A stretch of DNA of 31,591 nucleotides from Bacteroidia bacterium (GTDB taxonomy: Bacteria; Bacteroidota; Bacteroidia; Bacteroidales; Azobacteroidaceae). The stretch lies in NCBI GenBank assembly GCA_025999935.1, contig BNXY01000033.1, positions 1-31,591 on the forward strand, written 5' to 3'. The notes under the pieces are model-generated. The model did not search any database and was not told the origin of the DNA. It saw only the letters and a program-made list of their open reading frames with translations. Positions 23,334 through 31,591 of the stretch are shown here, one piece after another. The translations under genes and the position numbers were made by a program. Position 1 is the stretch's first letter; each line of letters opens with the position of its first letter.

Positions 23334-23341
23334 CAAAGGTA
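23334..23341 (-). promoter_or_regulatory. Promoter -7 box of hflX
   Basis: TACCTTTG on the minus strand, 28 nt before the hflX ATG. No well-placed TTG is seen upstream. Confidence 0.65.
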
Positions 23342-23362
23342 GTAAATTTCTCAAAATAATTG

Positions 23363-23370
23363 TACCTTTG
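23363..23370 (+). promoter_or_regulatory. Promoter -7 box of the T9SS protease
   Basis: TACCTTTG, 21 nt before the protease ATG at 23392. It is divergent from, and only 21 nt away from, the hflX box, so the two promoters should compete. Confidence 0.7.
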
Positions 23371-23391
23371 CCTTTTCTATTGAATTGAAAG

Positions 23392-25626
23392 ATGAAGATT
23401 ATTCGCTTGTCTTTGCTGCTGTTGTGTTTATTTTCCGGGTCTTTTTTGCATGCGCAAATCAGCCATGGAGGAACGCCTTTTTTTCCTCAGTCCAATTTAT
23501 TGAGGGTTTCCGCCGGTTTACCCTATATTGAAATGCCGGCGTTTGATTTGGATTCCGTTTTGCGGGAAGACCAATTAAATGAAGGAAATATGCGGGGAAG
23601 TTATCAATTCGCCCATAAATTTTATACGAATCTTGATTTGAGAAGAGATGCCGTCTTGACGGTACTCCCGAATGGAACGACCGTTCGGCAAATTGGAATC
23701 CGTTCAAAAGGCGCTTATTCCATCAATCTTTTGTTGCAAAATTTTGAAATTCCCGAAGGCGGAAAATTGTTCGTATATAACGCCGATCATTCGTACATCA
23801 TCGGAAGTTTTGATCACAGAAACAATTCTCCGGGGAAAATTTTACCCTTGCAACCGGTTGCAGGAGAATCAATTATTGTTGAATATTCGGAATCGCCCAA
23901 TGCGGTATTTAAAGGAAATTTTACCATCGCCGAAGTGAATCATGATTACCGGGATTTTTTACGGACGGAACCTATGGTTGATAATAATACCCAATTCGCC
24001 TGTATGCCGGATGTGCTCTGTTCCGGGGCCAATGAAGCAACAATTCGTTCGACCGTCTTGTTGATTATCAATGGGACAGCGCTTTGTACGGGTTCTTTGA
24101 TAAACAATACGGCCGATAATGGAAAACCCTATCTTTTAACGGCAGTACATTGCTTAAATGCATCGGCGTCGTTTCCTCAAAATTGGGATTATTACGATAC
24201 CAAAGCAGGTTCTATTATCGCCTTTTTTAATTATAACCGGCCGGTTTGCGACTCAAGAATAAAAGGAACGGAAGAAATGTCCTTAGCGATTGCGCATCCG
24301 CAGGTAATTCTTGAAAAAAATGACGTTGCGCTTTTGGAATTTCAAGATACGCCACCCGATTATTATAACGCCTATTATGCCGGATGGAATGTAGAACCCA
24401 ATGGAGGAGGCCTTCCGCACACCAATCTGCACCATCCGTATGCTGCCGTAAAAAAGTACGGTGTCACGGAAGCAAGCCTTGCCTTGACTTCCTTTTATGT
24501 TTTTGAAAATAATTCCCACTGGAAAGTTTCAAGTTGGAATACCGGATCTACCCACGGAGGCTCTTCCGGTTCGCCCTTGTTCGATAATAACCGGCTGATT
24601 GTTGGCGGATTATCGGGAGGAGAATCCGTTTGTAACGGAAATAGTCCGGCTGGAGGCGCCGACTATTTTTTCGCTTTATACAAGGCTTGGGAAACCGGAA
24701 ATCCCGCCAATCAGTTGAAAACTTATTTAGATCCGGCCAATAAAAACCTGAAACAATATCCGGGCATGGATCCGCACCGGACAAATCCCATCGTCCGTTT
24801 CGGCAATGCCGATTATAATTACGGCGATCAATTGATTACAAGTGAATTGAGCGCTCCGAATGCGGGATTTGTTTTCGGTAACAGCAATCTGCAAACTTTA
24901 GAATTTGCGGAAGAATTTTCCCTCAATCACGCAGTGGAAGTTTTGGGAAGCTATTTTCTAATCCCTTATATGCCTTATGCTTATACATCAGGGGTTGAGG
25001 TTTCGATTTATTCCGGCGCTTTGTATCCGGAAGTCAAACTTCAGTCCAAAAGATTTAGTCCCAAATACTTGGATTATACGACTTCAAGCGGATTTTACGA
25101 AAAAGATAAAAATATGAATTTGGTCGCTACCGAATCTTTTGTTTTGTTTGATGAACCGGTTAAAGTGAATAACAAATTTTTTATCTCCTATAAAATTGAT
25201 TATTCCGCCGCCGCATTTTGCGTTTATAATACAAGATTTGGAAATGATAATCATCCGAATACTGCTTGGATAAAAGATGAAACGAGCGGATGGATTCCGG
25301 CAAGCGCATCTAATTCTCAGCCGATGAAAACGGCGCTTGCAATTCAGGCATTGATGAGAAATTCAACAGAGAATGGTCTAAACGAAACAGCTCCCAAAGA
25401 GCCTCTGTTTTATTATGACCGTTCCGGCAGAACATTGATATTAAAGAATTTAGAGAACGAATCGGGATGGATAGAGATTTATTCCGTCAGCGGGCGATTG
25501 ATAGAGAAGTTCCGCTTTAATCCGGGACAAACCGCTTTTGTTCTTTCCGGAAAAGTGAAAGAGGGTGTCGGAATTGTGAGAGTAAACGGCAATAATTCTT
25601 CTTATGCTAAAAAAATTATTTATTAA
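23392..25626 (+). CDS. Secreted trypsin-like serine protease with T9SS tail
   Basis: Exported endopeptidase, resembling lysyl endopeptidases. A signal peptide (1-22, ending HAQ) leads into a propeptide-like region to about 200. The chymotrypsin-fold domain holds His253 (LTAVHC), Asp311 (NDVALLEF) and Ser392 in HGGSSGSPLF. Cysteine pairs around 204-287 suggest disulfides. A beta-rich middle domain (about 445-650) follows. The last 80 residues (from about 665) form a type A sorting domain of the type IX secretion system, ending in YAKKIIY. It should be carried across the outer membrane and attached or released. No T9SS machinery genes are in this window. Specificity is uncertain. Confidence 0.9.
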   Translation: MKIIRLSLLLLCLFSGSFLHAQISHGGTPFFPQSNLLRVSAGLPYIEMPAFDLDSVLREDQLNEGNMRGSYQFAHKFYTNLDLRRDAVLTVLPNGTTVRQIGIRSKGAYSINLLLQNFEIPEGGKLFVYNADHSYIIGSFDHRNNSPGKILPLQPVAGESIIVEYSESPNAVFKGNFTIAEVNHDYRDFLRTEPMVDNNTQFACMPDVLCSGANEATIRSTVLLIINGTALCTGSLINNTADNGKPYLLTAVHCLNASASFPQNWDYYDTKAGSIIAFFNYNRPVCDSRIKGTEEMSLAIAHPQVILEKNDVALLEFQDTPPDYYNAYYAGWNVEPNGGGLPHTNLHHPYAAVKKYGVTEASLALTSFYVFENNSHWKVSSWNTGSTHGGSSGSPLFDNNRLIVGGLSGGESVCNGNSPAGGADYFFALYKAWETGNPANQLKTYLDPANKNLKQYPGMDPHRTNPIVRFGNADYNYGDQLITSELSAPNAGFVFGNSNLQTLEFAEEFSLNHAVEVLGSYFLIPYMPYAYTSGVEVSIYSGALYPEVKLQSKRFSPKYLDYTTSSGFYEKDKNMNLVATESFVLFDEPVKVNNKFFISYKIDYSAAAFCVYNTRFGNDNHPNTAWIKDETSGWIPASASNSQPMKTALAIQALMRNSTENGLNETAPKEPLFYYDRSGRTLILKNLENESGWIEIYSVSGRLIEKFRFNPGQTAFVLSGKVKEGVGIVRVNGNNSSYAKKIIY

Positions 25627-25674
25627 AATAGTAAATTATTTCTCTTTTTTCTTTAAAAATCATTTTTTATGATG

Positions 25675-25682
25675 TACATTTG
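25675..25682 (+). promoter_or_regulatory. Promoter -7 box of the TPR lipoprotein gene
   Basis: TACATTTG, about 60 nt before the ATG at 25743. The leader is A/T-rich. No matched TTG is clear. Confidence 0.65.
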
Positions 25683-25742
25683 CACCAAATATCGAAAGTA
25701 AACTAAATTTATTATTAATTATAAAAAATTATTATCAATAGT

Positions 25743-27440
25743 ATGAATAAAAGATTGATTCTTCCCGCTATCCTTTTGACTATCATAGTGGGTCTTTTTA
25801 CTGCCTGCTCATCAGGCCTTAAACCGTTAGCAGCTAATTATATAAAAGCTGAACCGCAGCCATTGGAATTAGTAGCCGGAAAGGTTCCGGTAACCATCAA
25901 TGCTACTTTTCCGGAGAAGTGGTTTAACAAAAAAGCTACTTTGACGGTAATTCCCGTTCTTCGTTATGACGGCGGAGAAGCTTGGGGAACTTCTTACACC
26001 TATCAAGGAGAAAAAGTTGCGGGCAACGGACAGGTGATTCCTCAAAAAACCGGGGCTAATGTGACATTAACCTCCAGTTTCAATTATGTTCCAGCCATGC
26101 AAAGTTCGGAACTTTATCTTACTTTTTCAGCAAAAGTAGGTAAAAAAGAAATTGCACTGCCCGAAATTAAAATCGGAGACGGCGTTTTGGCGACAGCCGC
26201 TTTGTTAGATGCCGGCGCTGAAATTCCGGCTACGGCTCCCGACAAATTTCAACGGATCATCAAAGAGGCTTATAACGCCGACATAAAGTTCCTTATCCAA
26301 CAAGCGGAATTGCGTAGCGCCGAATTGAAAAAGTCCGAATTGTCCGATTGGAAAGACGTGGTTGCCAATGCCGACCAAGCGCCCAATCAAAATGTAAACG
26401 TAGAAATTTCAGCGTATGCTTCTCCGGACGGCGGTCTGGAATTGAACGAAAAATTGGCTGAAAAACGGGAAGTCAATACGGATAAATATTTGAAACAGGA
26501 ACTAAAAAAAGCCAAAGTGAATGTGCCGGTTTCTGCTCGTTATACCGCACAAGACTGGGACGGTTTCAAAGAATTGGTTGAAAAATCAAATATTCAGGAC
26601 AAAAACCTGATTTTAAGCGTTCTGTCTATGTACAAAGATTCCGAACAAAGAGAAAAAGAAATCAAAAATATTTCTTCCGTATTCTCTGTATTGGCTGATG
26701 AAATTCTTCCGCAATTGAGACGTTCGAGATTAATCGCCAACATTGAAATTATCGGTAAAAGCGACGAGGAAATTTCCAAATTAGTCGCCTCTACTCCAAA
26801 ATCATTGTCGCTTGAAGAAATTCTTTATGCCGCCACTTTGGTAAAAACACTTCCCGAAAAGGAAACCATCTACAAAAAAGCCGCAGAACTCTATTCAACC
26901 GACTTCCGTGCATTTAATAACTTGGGTGTATTGGATTTCCAAAACGGAAAAATTGCCGCTGCCGAAACGAACTTCAACAAAGCCCTCACTTTGGCCGGAA
27001 ATTCTCCGGAAACCAATTTCAATTTAGGTTTAGTGGCTTTAACGAAAGGCGATCAAGCGAAAGCGCAACAATTCTTCGGAAAAGCGGCCGGTGTAAGCGA
27101 ATTGGGCAATGCTCAGGGACTTTTGGCCGTTGTAGGAGGAAACTATTCGCAAGCAGTCGGTTCTTTTGGAAAAACAGCCAGCAACAATGCCGCATTGGCT
27201 CAACTGTTGACAAAAGATTACAGTAAAGCATTGGCTACCTTGAATGCCGTTCAAAATCCGAATGGAACGACTTCTTATCTGAAAGCAATCGTTGCTGCCA
27301 GAACAAACAATGCAACCGATGTAGTTTCCAATTTGAAACAGGCCATCAAATTGGATCCGTCTCTTGCCAAGAAAGCTGCGAAAGATTTGGAATTTGTAAA
27401 ATTCATTACCAATTCGGAATTTTCAAATTTAATCAAGTGA
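25743..27440 (+). CDS. Tetratricopeptide-repeat lipoprotein
   Basis: Envelope lipoprotein (lipobox FTAC, acylated Cys22) of 565 aa. The N-terminal third is beta-rich (30-150). A segment at about 218-255 (VNVEISAYASPDGG then LNEKLAEKREVNTDKYL) looks like the OmpA-type peptidoglycan-binding core. TPR-like helices fill about 375-470 (FRAFNNLGVLDFQNGKIAAAE, NFNLGLVALTKGDQAKA) and 480-560. Proteins of this layout are, as I recall, conserved and abundant in Bacteroidales, but their function is not settled. It has its own promoter and a good terminator, so it is probably a single-gene unit with high expression. Confidence 0.8.
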   Translation: MNKRLILPAILLTIIVGLFTACSSGLKPLAANYIKAEPQPLELVAGKVPVTINATFPEKWFNKKATLTVIPVLRYDGGEAWGTSYTYQGEKVAGNGQVIPQKTGANVTLTSSFNYVPAMQSSELYLTFSAKVGKKEIALPEIKIGDGVLATAALLDAGAEIPATAPDKFQRIIKEAYNADIKFLIQQAELRSAELKKSELSDWKDVVANADQAPNQNVNVEISAYASPDGGLELNEKLAEKREVNTDKYLKQELKKAKVNVPVSARYTAQDWDGFKELVEKSNIQDKNLILSVLSMYKDSEQREKEIKNISSVFSVLADEILPQLRRSRLIANIEIIGKSDEEISKLVASTPKSLSLEEILYAATLVKTLPEKETIYKKAAELYSTDFRAFNNLGVLDFQNGKIAAAETNFNKALTLAGNSPETNFNLGLVALTKGDQAKAQQFFGKAAGVSELGNAQGLLAVVGGNYSQAVGSFGKTASNNAALAQLLTKDYSKALATLNAVQNPNGTTSYLKAIVAARTNNATDVVSNLKQAIKLDPSLAKKAAKDLEFVKFITNSEFSNLIK

Positions 27441-27520
27441 TATGAAACAAGCACATCATAATGCAAATTTAATTGATTCATAACAATTTAATTTTTAAAA
27501 GTTAATAAATAATTAACTCG

Positions 27521-27554
27521 AAAAGAGTGGCTTGTGAAAGCCGCTCTTTTTTTT
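27521..27554 (+). terminator. Terminator of the TPR lipoprotein gene
   Basis: AAAGAGTGGCTT pairs with AAGCCGCTCTTT (one G-U) across a 4-nt loop, with eight T at the end. On the minus strand the same stem is followed by TTTT only. Confidence 0.9.
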
Positions 27555-27607
27555 GCAGAAAATAAAGAATGTCATCAATTTGTACGATTGAACGGCGTGG
27601 ATAAGTG

Positions 27608-27638
27608 CAAAGATATTGACAATTATTAGTTTTTACAA
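27608..27638 (-). promoter_or_regulatory. Orphan minus-strand promoter upstream of queD
   Basis: On the minus strand: TTG (27638-27636), 20 nt, TATCTTTG (27615-27608). A perfect match to the Bacteroidota promoter, but no minus-strand gene follows. A transcript would start near 27601, run through the terminator stem at 27554-27521, and could reach the 3' end of the TPR lipoprotein gene as antisense. Confidence 0.6.
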
Positions 27639-27646
27639 AAAAGTAG

Positions 27647-27654
27647 TATCTTTG
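27647..27654 (+). promoter_or_regulatory. Promoter -7 box of the queD operon
   Basis: TATCTTTG, 21 nt before the queD ATG. A TTA at 27624-27626 lies 20 nt upstream as a weak -33 element. It overlaps the region of the orphan minus-strand promoter. Confidence 0.7.
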
Positions 27655-27675
27655 CAAAATACTAAGTCAGTAAAT

Positions 27676-28038
27676 ATGTATAAAATCAGTAAACAGTTTT
27701 CTTTTTCGGCATCGCATGTATTGAATCTTTTGGACAAAGACCATCCCTGCGCCCGGATGCACGGTCATAATTACCTGATTACCGTGCACTTGAAATCGGA
27801 AAATTTGGACGAATACGGTTTTGTGAAAGATTATAAATCATTGAAAACCGTTAAACAATTCATCGATACCCATTTTGACCACCGTCATTTGAACGATGTG
27901 ATTCCGGTTCATCCGACTTCCGAAAATATCGCCCGCTTTATTTATGAACGTTTCAAGCCGGAAATTCCCGAATTATATGCGGTCGAAGTAAGCGAAACGC
28001 CTCAAACTTCTTGCATTTATGAACCTTCAGGTAAATGA
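27676..28038 (+). CDS. queD: 6-carboxytetrahydropterin synthase
   Basis: Makes 6-carboxy-5,6,7,8-tetrahydropterin from dihydroneopterin triphosphate, the second step to queuosine. Zinc ligands His14 (FSASH), His29 and His31 (MHGHNY), catalytic Cys25 (DHPCARMHG), the FDHRHLND motif (67-74) and Glu105 in VEVSETP are visible. Length of 120 aa is standard. The start is the ATG at 27676; an in-frame upstream start at 27616 would cross the promoter. It overlaps queE by 20 nt. Confidence 0.94.
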   Translation: MYKISKQFSFSASHVLNLLDKDHPCARMHGHNYLITVHLKSENLDEYGFVKDYKSLKTVKQFIDTHFDHRHLNDVIPVHPTSENIARFIYERFKPEIPELYAVEVSETPQTSCIYEPSGK

Positions 28039-28603
28039 AATATTCTATTCCCTGCAAGGGGAAGGCAGTCGTCAGGGAGAAGCGTCCATCTTTATCCGCC
28101 TGACCGGTTGCAACTTGAAATGCGATTTTTGCGATACGGATTTTGCAGAAGGGAAAGAGATGCAAGCCGATGAAATTCTGGATTTTATCCGACAGTTTCC
28201 CTGCCTGTGGATTGTATGGACAGGCGGAGAACCAAGCCTGCAATTGACGGACGAAATACTCCTGTTTTTCAAGGAAGCCGGTTTTCGACAAGCCATTGAA
28301 AGCAACGGACATAAGCCCTTGTCTGCTTTGTTGGACTATACAGTAGTCAGTCCGAAAGGCAATGTGGATTATGCCCGTAAAATCAATTCCAAGGTTAATG
28401 AAATCCGTTTACCTGTACAAAAAGATGATAAAATTCCCTCAATAGCCTTTTTACCGGAAGCCGAATATTATTTTTTAAGCCCGGTTTTTACAGAAGAAAA
28501 AACAAGTACAAAAGCCAATATCGATTATTGCGTGGAGCAAATCAAACAACATCCGGAGTGGCGATTGAGTTTGCAGATACATAAATTAATCGGTATTGAA
28601 TAA
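28019..28603 (+). CDS. queE: 7-carboxy-7-deazaguanine synthase (radical SAM)
   Basis: Radical SAM enzyme that turns the QueD product into 7-carboxy-7-deazaguanine, the third step to preQ0 and queuosine. The cluster motif CxxxCxxC is seen at Cys31/35/38 (TGCNLKCDFCDTDF). WTGGEPSLQ gives the SAM-binding GGE motif. The N-terminal VNEIFYSLQGEG is typical of the family. Length is 194 aa, a short but normal form. It overlaps queD by 20 nt, and the RNase Z gene starts 8 nt after it. Confidence 0.94.
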   Translation: MNLQVNEIFYSLQGEGSRQGEASIFIRLTGCNLKCDFCDTDFAEGKEMQADEILDFIRQFPCLWIVWTGGEPSLQLTDEILLFFKEAGFRQAIESNGHKPLSALLDYTVVSPKGNVDYARKINSKVNEIRLPVQKDDKIPSIAFLPEAEYYFLSPVFTEEKTSTKANIDYCVEQIKQHPEWRLSLQIHKLIGIE

Positions 28604-28611
28604 TAAAATTT

Positions 28612-29526
28612 ATGGAACGATTTGAAGTAAACATATTGGGTTGCGGCTCTGCTCTCCCTACCACAAAACATTTTTTGAGTTCGCAGGTAGTCAATCTGCG
28701 GGACAAACTTTACATGATTGACTGCGGAGAAGGCAGTCAGTTGCAATTTCGCGCTCTAAAATTGAAATTTCAACGCCTCAATTCTATTTTCATTTCCCAT
28801 TTGCACGGCGACCATTGTTTCGGTTTGCCGGGATTAATTTCTACTTTGGGAATGTTGGGACGAACCGCCGATTTACATATTTACGCGCAAGCCGATGCCG
28901 AAAAAATATTTAAGCCTTTCTTGGATTATTTCTGCAAGGAACTGACTTACAAAGTATTCTTTCATTCTTTCAATCCCGCCAAAAGCGAATTGATTTATGA
29001 AGACCGCAGCCTGAAGGTTTCTACCATTCCTTTGAAACACCGCGTACCCAGCGCCGGATTTCTGTTCGAGGAGAAGCCCAAAAGTCCGCATATTATTCGG
29101 GAAATGATTGATTTTTATCAGGTTCCGACCAGCCGGATTAATACCATCAAGGCGGGAGCGGATTTCATTGCCCCCGAAGGCCAAACCATTCCCAATGCGA
29201 TTTTTACCCGGCCGGCCGAACCGTCCCACAAATACGCCTACTGTTCGGATACAGCTTATTACGAAAAGATTATCCCGTTGATTGAAGGCGTAGATCTGCT
29301 CTATCACGAAGCGACTTTCAGTCACGAAGATGTTGCGCGCGCGAAAGAAACTTATCATTCTTCGGCCAAGCAAGCGGCGCAAATTGCACAAGCGGCAAAA
29401 GTCAAAAAACTAATTATCGGACATTTTTCCGCCCGCATTCCCGACGAAAACATTTTGCTGCATGAAGCCCGTGAAATATTTTCCAATACCATTTTGGGCA
29501 AAGAGGGCATGGCTTTAAATGTTTGA
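28612..29526 (+). CDS. rnz: Ribonuclease Z
   Basis: Metallo-beta-lactamase-fold endonuclease that trims the 3' end of tRNA precursors. The zinc motif HLHGDHCFGLPG is at 63-74 (His63, His65, Asp67, His68), with further ligands in YCSDTAY and IIGHFSAR. Length of 304 aa fits the short bacterial form. This fits the window's tRNA-Leu, whose CCA end is not encoded. Placed in the queD-queE unit, so three RNA-related genes are transcribed together. Confidence 0.95.
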   Translation: MERFEVNILGCGSALPTTKHFLSSQVVNLRDKLYMIDCGEGSQLQFRALKLKFQRLNSIFISHLHGDHCFGLPGLISTLGMLGRTADLHIYAQADAEKIFKPFLDYFCKELTYKVFFHSFNPAKSELIYEDRSLKVSTIPLKHRVPSAGFLFEEKPKSPHIIREMIDFYQVPTSRINTIKAGADFIAPEGQTIPNAIFTRPAEPSHKYAYCSDTAYYEKIIPLIEGVDLLYHEATFSHEDVARAKETYHSSAKQAAQIAQAAKVKKLIIGHFSARIPDENILLHEAREIFSNTILGKEGMALNV

Positions 29527-29581
29527 TAATATTTAGAAGAAAGCGTAAGTCATAGAAATGTTGAAAAAGGAGCAGAGCGCT

Positions 29582-30775
29582 TTAATCCTCATTCATCAAC
29601 TCCATTATTTTCTCCACATAATACGCATTTAGCGCTTCCGTAGGATGCCCGTCATGAGGAATATGATATTTATCCTTATTTTGCTCATAATCGACAGGGG
29701 CCGGCGGTTGGAAAACCTGAATTTTGGGGTCAAGGTATTGAATCCATTCCAAATCACAGCCGGCATAGCTTGGATATATTCCGATATAAAATTGACCGGT
29801 GGGATTCATTTTCCAATATTGTGTAGCGGAATAATTGATAATATCTGCAAAACGGGTATAAAATGATTCGGTATGCGGATAATGAATGTTGATTTTTAGC
29901 AAGCGCGCAAGTCCTATGCCGTTGAGTAGGCGGGAAAGATACAAGCGCGTCTGCTTTCTCGGCTTGACGATAAGGGAATCATTTTCAACATACACATCCG
30001 GCGAGGTAAGCGGCGCCCATGCAAAATAATTACTTCCGCCAAAAACACGCTCTAAATGATCGGGAATAAAGGTGTACAAAACGAAACCTTCCGGTTCTTT
30101 TATCGTTGAACGATTAATCGTATTTACCCGTTTATCAAACAATAAGGCGGTTTGATGCGGCCCCCAACCATCAACCCCATAATTGTAGGATTTAAAATCA
30201 GGGCGCTGTTGTTCAAACAAAGCCGGAAAGGTTGACGAATAGGCTATTCCTTCGCCAAACGTGAATGAGCAACCATAAAAAATAGCGTGTTTTTTAGGAT
30301 TTTCGGAAAGCGTACCGGTTGGAATGGAATCTTCTGAAATCCTTCTGCCCAAACTATCTGTGGAAAATAAAATGTGATAAAGGGTTTCATTTCCCCATAA
30401 ACCAATCATACCCTCGCCCTGCATATTGGGTCTTAAGCGATCGCCCAATAAATTATCCTCTAACCTGAGAAGGCCGAATTTCTTTTCCATTGTTTCTGTT
30501 TTAAGGCGTATAACCCATACTATTTGGAACCCAATTAAAAAGAAAAGTATAAGCCTACAAATATAAAGCAGATAAGATTTCTTTAATAGCAAAAGATTTT
30601 GAATGACAAATGTGAGTACGAATAAGACAAGAAAAAACTTCAAAAAGAAATTGTCGTCATAAATCTTTCCGGTTAAAAAAGTAACTAACAGAAGTATCAA
30701 CAACAGTATATTTAAAACACGTTTACTTTTCAGTAAATCGGCCAAATTCTTGAAATAGGCTTTAATAAAAGGCAT
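29582..30775 (-). CDS. SGNH-hydrolase-like membrane protein
   Basis: A 397-aa protein with about three hydrophobic helices in the first 90 residues (RVLNILLLILLLVTFL, FFLKFFLVLFVLTFV, LLYICRLILFFLIGF) and a large extracytoplasmic domain. It carries an SGNH/GDSL-type block I (FYGCSFTFGEG) and a C-terminal HDGHPTEALN, the DxxH block. It could be an esterase or O-acetyl-handling enzyme for surface glycans, which is inference. The start is the ATG at 30775; a TTG at 30784 would add three codons. It follows the carbamoyltransferase stop by 5 nt and should be cotranscribed with it. It is convergent with the RNase Z gene. Confidence 0.75.
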   Translation of the reverse strand: MPFIKAYFKNLADLLKSKRVLNILLLILLLVTFLTGKIYDDNFFLKFFLVLFVLTFVIQNLLLLKKSYLLYICRLILFFLIGFQIVWVIRLKTETMEKKFGLLRLEDNLLGDRLRPNMQGEGMIGLWGNETLYHILFSTDSLGRRISEDSIPTGTLSENPKKHAIFYGCSFTFGEGIAYSSTFPALFEQQRPDFKSYNYGVDGWGPHQTALLFDKRVNTINRSTIKEPEGFVLYTFIPDHLERVFGGSNYFAWAPLTSPDVYVENDSLIVKPRKQTRLYLSRLLNGIGLARLLKINIHYPHTESFYTRFADIINYSATQYWKMNPTGQFYIGIYPSYAGCDLEWIQYLDPKIQVFQPPAPVDYEQNKDKYHIPHDGHPTEALNAYYVEKIMELMNED

Positions 30776-30780
30776 CAATA

Positions 30781-31591
30781 TCAATCCGGTTTAAATTTCA
30801 CCATCCATTTTTGCTTGTTCGCGTAATCCGGCTGACTGGTCTTTTTGTAAACGAAATCGCCGATTACCAAATAATCCATTTCGGTACTCATGAAACATCG
30901 ATATGCATCGTGAGGCGTACACACAATCGGTTCTCCACGGACATTGAAACTGGTATTTACCACCAAACCGTAACCAGTTTGCTTTTCAAATGCTTGAATT
31001 AACTCCCAAAAACGCGGGTTGATTTTTTTGTGCACCGTTTGTACACGGGCGGAAAAATCCAAGTGGGTAATTGACTGCACATCGCTTCGGATGTAATACA
31101 AGCGTTCCCAAAGCGGCAAATCGTGATAATTTTCGGGCAAAGTTTTCCGTCTTTCTTCCTTTACAGGGACGACTATCAGCATATAAGGAGAATCGGTGTC
31201 TAAATCGAAATAATCCGCAGTTTTTTCCGCCAATACCGATGGTGCAAAGGGTCGGAAACCTTCTCTGTATTTGATTTTGAGATTCAATTTCTTTTGCATT
31301 TCCGGATTTCGGGCGTCTCCCAAGATACTCCGGTTGCCTAAAGCCCTCGGCCCAAATTCCATTCGTCCCTGAAACCAGCCAACCACATCGCCTAACGCCA
31401 ATTTATCGGCAACAAATTCCGATAATTCGGAAAAATCAGCATATTGTGTAAACACCGCTTGCGTTTTTTTATTCATCGACTGAATTTCCTTTTCGGAATA
31501 ATCGGGGCCTAAATAGGAACCGGACATGCTATCGTGTTGGTTGTCGGAAATCCTTTTCTCGCCGTAATACATATAGTTGACGGCCAAAGCG
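30781..31591 (-). CDS. Carbamoyltransferase (NodU/CmcH type), partial
   Basis: C-terminal part of an O-carbamoyltransferase that uses carbamoyl phosphate; the N-terminal Kae1-like domain lies beyond the window edge. The C-terminal domain signature GRMEFGPRALGNRSILGD is seen around residues 74-91 of this fragment, followed by YREGFRPFAPSVL and VVNTSFNVRGEPIVC. The frame is open to the end of the window. With the SGNH-like neighbour it suggests a surface-polysaccharide or secondary-metabolite modification cluster, of which only this end is visible. Confidence 0.9.
   Translation of the reverse strand, partial: ALAVNYMYYGEKRISDNQHDSMSGSYLGPDYSEKEIQSMNKKTQAVFTQYADFSELSEFVADKLALGDVVGWFQGRMEFGPRALGNRSILGDARNPEMQKKLNLKIKYREGFRPFAPSVLAEKTADYFDLDTDSPYMLIVVPVKEERRKTLPENYHDLPLWERLYYIRSDVQSITHLDFSARVQTVHKKINPRFWELIQAFEKQTGYGLVVNTSFNVRGEPIVCTPHDAYRCFMSTEMDYLVIGDFVYKKTSQPDYANKQKWMVKFKPD

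Overview
The window reads as a chromosome segment of a Bacteroidota bacterium, most likely order Bacteroidales. The evidence is: repeated promoter boxes of the Bacteroidota type (TTG, about 20 nt, TAnnTTTG) in front of many genes; weak or absent Shine-Dalgarno sites; a secreted protease with a C-terminal type IX secretion (T9SS) sorting tail; a DUF3316-like protein; many lipoprotein signals; and the gene order acpP-fabF-rnc. I had no database access, so family names rest on motifs and memory.

Layout. 1-180: the 3' end of an rRNA operon (5S rRNA plus terminator). 181-4685: amino acid permease, DEAD-box RNA helicase, serine beta-lactamase-like lipoprotein. 4891-9493: topoisomerase IV subunit A in an overlapping operon with a DUF3316-like secreted protein and an S41 peptidase lipoprotein. 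9650-11211: GH29 alpha-L-fucosidase lipoprotein. 11232-11404: tRNA-Leu(UAG). 11424-13834: a graveyard of accessory genes (GNAT acetyltransferase, a possible AbiEii toxin start, DUF4143-type ATPase, SMC-like ATPase), three of which show internal out-of-frame deletions. 13835-15274: Fe-type superoxide dismutase and AlkD-like DNA glycosylase. 15286-17408 (minus): dihydrolipoamide dehydrogenase and FkbM methyltransferase. 17886-20194: acpP-fabF-rnc. 20257-23305 (minus): class I fumarase and HflX. 23392-27440: T9SS serine protease and TPR lipoprotein. 27676-29526: queD-queE-RNase Z. 29582-31591 (minus): SGNH-like membrane protein and a carbamoyltransferase cut by the window edge.

Most genes are housekeeping. 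The unusual layer is small repeats and RNA structure. A 125-bp palindromic element at 17624-17748 carries an 8-bp target-site duplication, so it looks like a MITE. Related or similar palindromic repeats supply coding sequence at the start of the S41 peptidase gene, inside lpdA and at the end of rnc. A heptamer microsatellite sits in the first codons of the fucosidase gene and could switch its reading frame. The start of rnc (RNase III) encodes a perfect 17-nt inverted repeat, a candidate self-cleavage or attenuation site. An orphan minus-strand promoter upstream of queD may drive a small antisense RNA.

I did not find an intact, previously undescribed multi-gene system. The nearest thing is the decayed, possibly defence-related island after tRNA-Leu.
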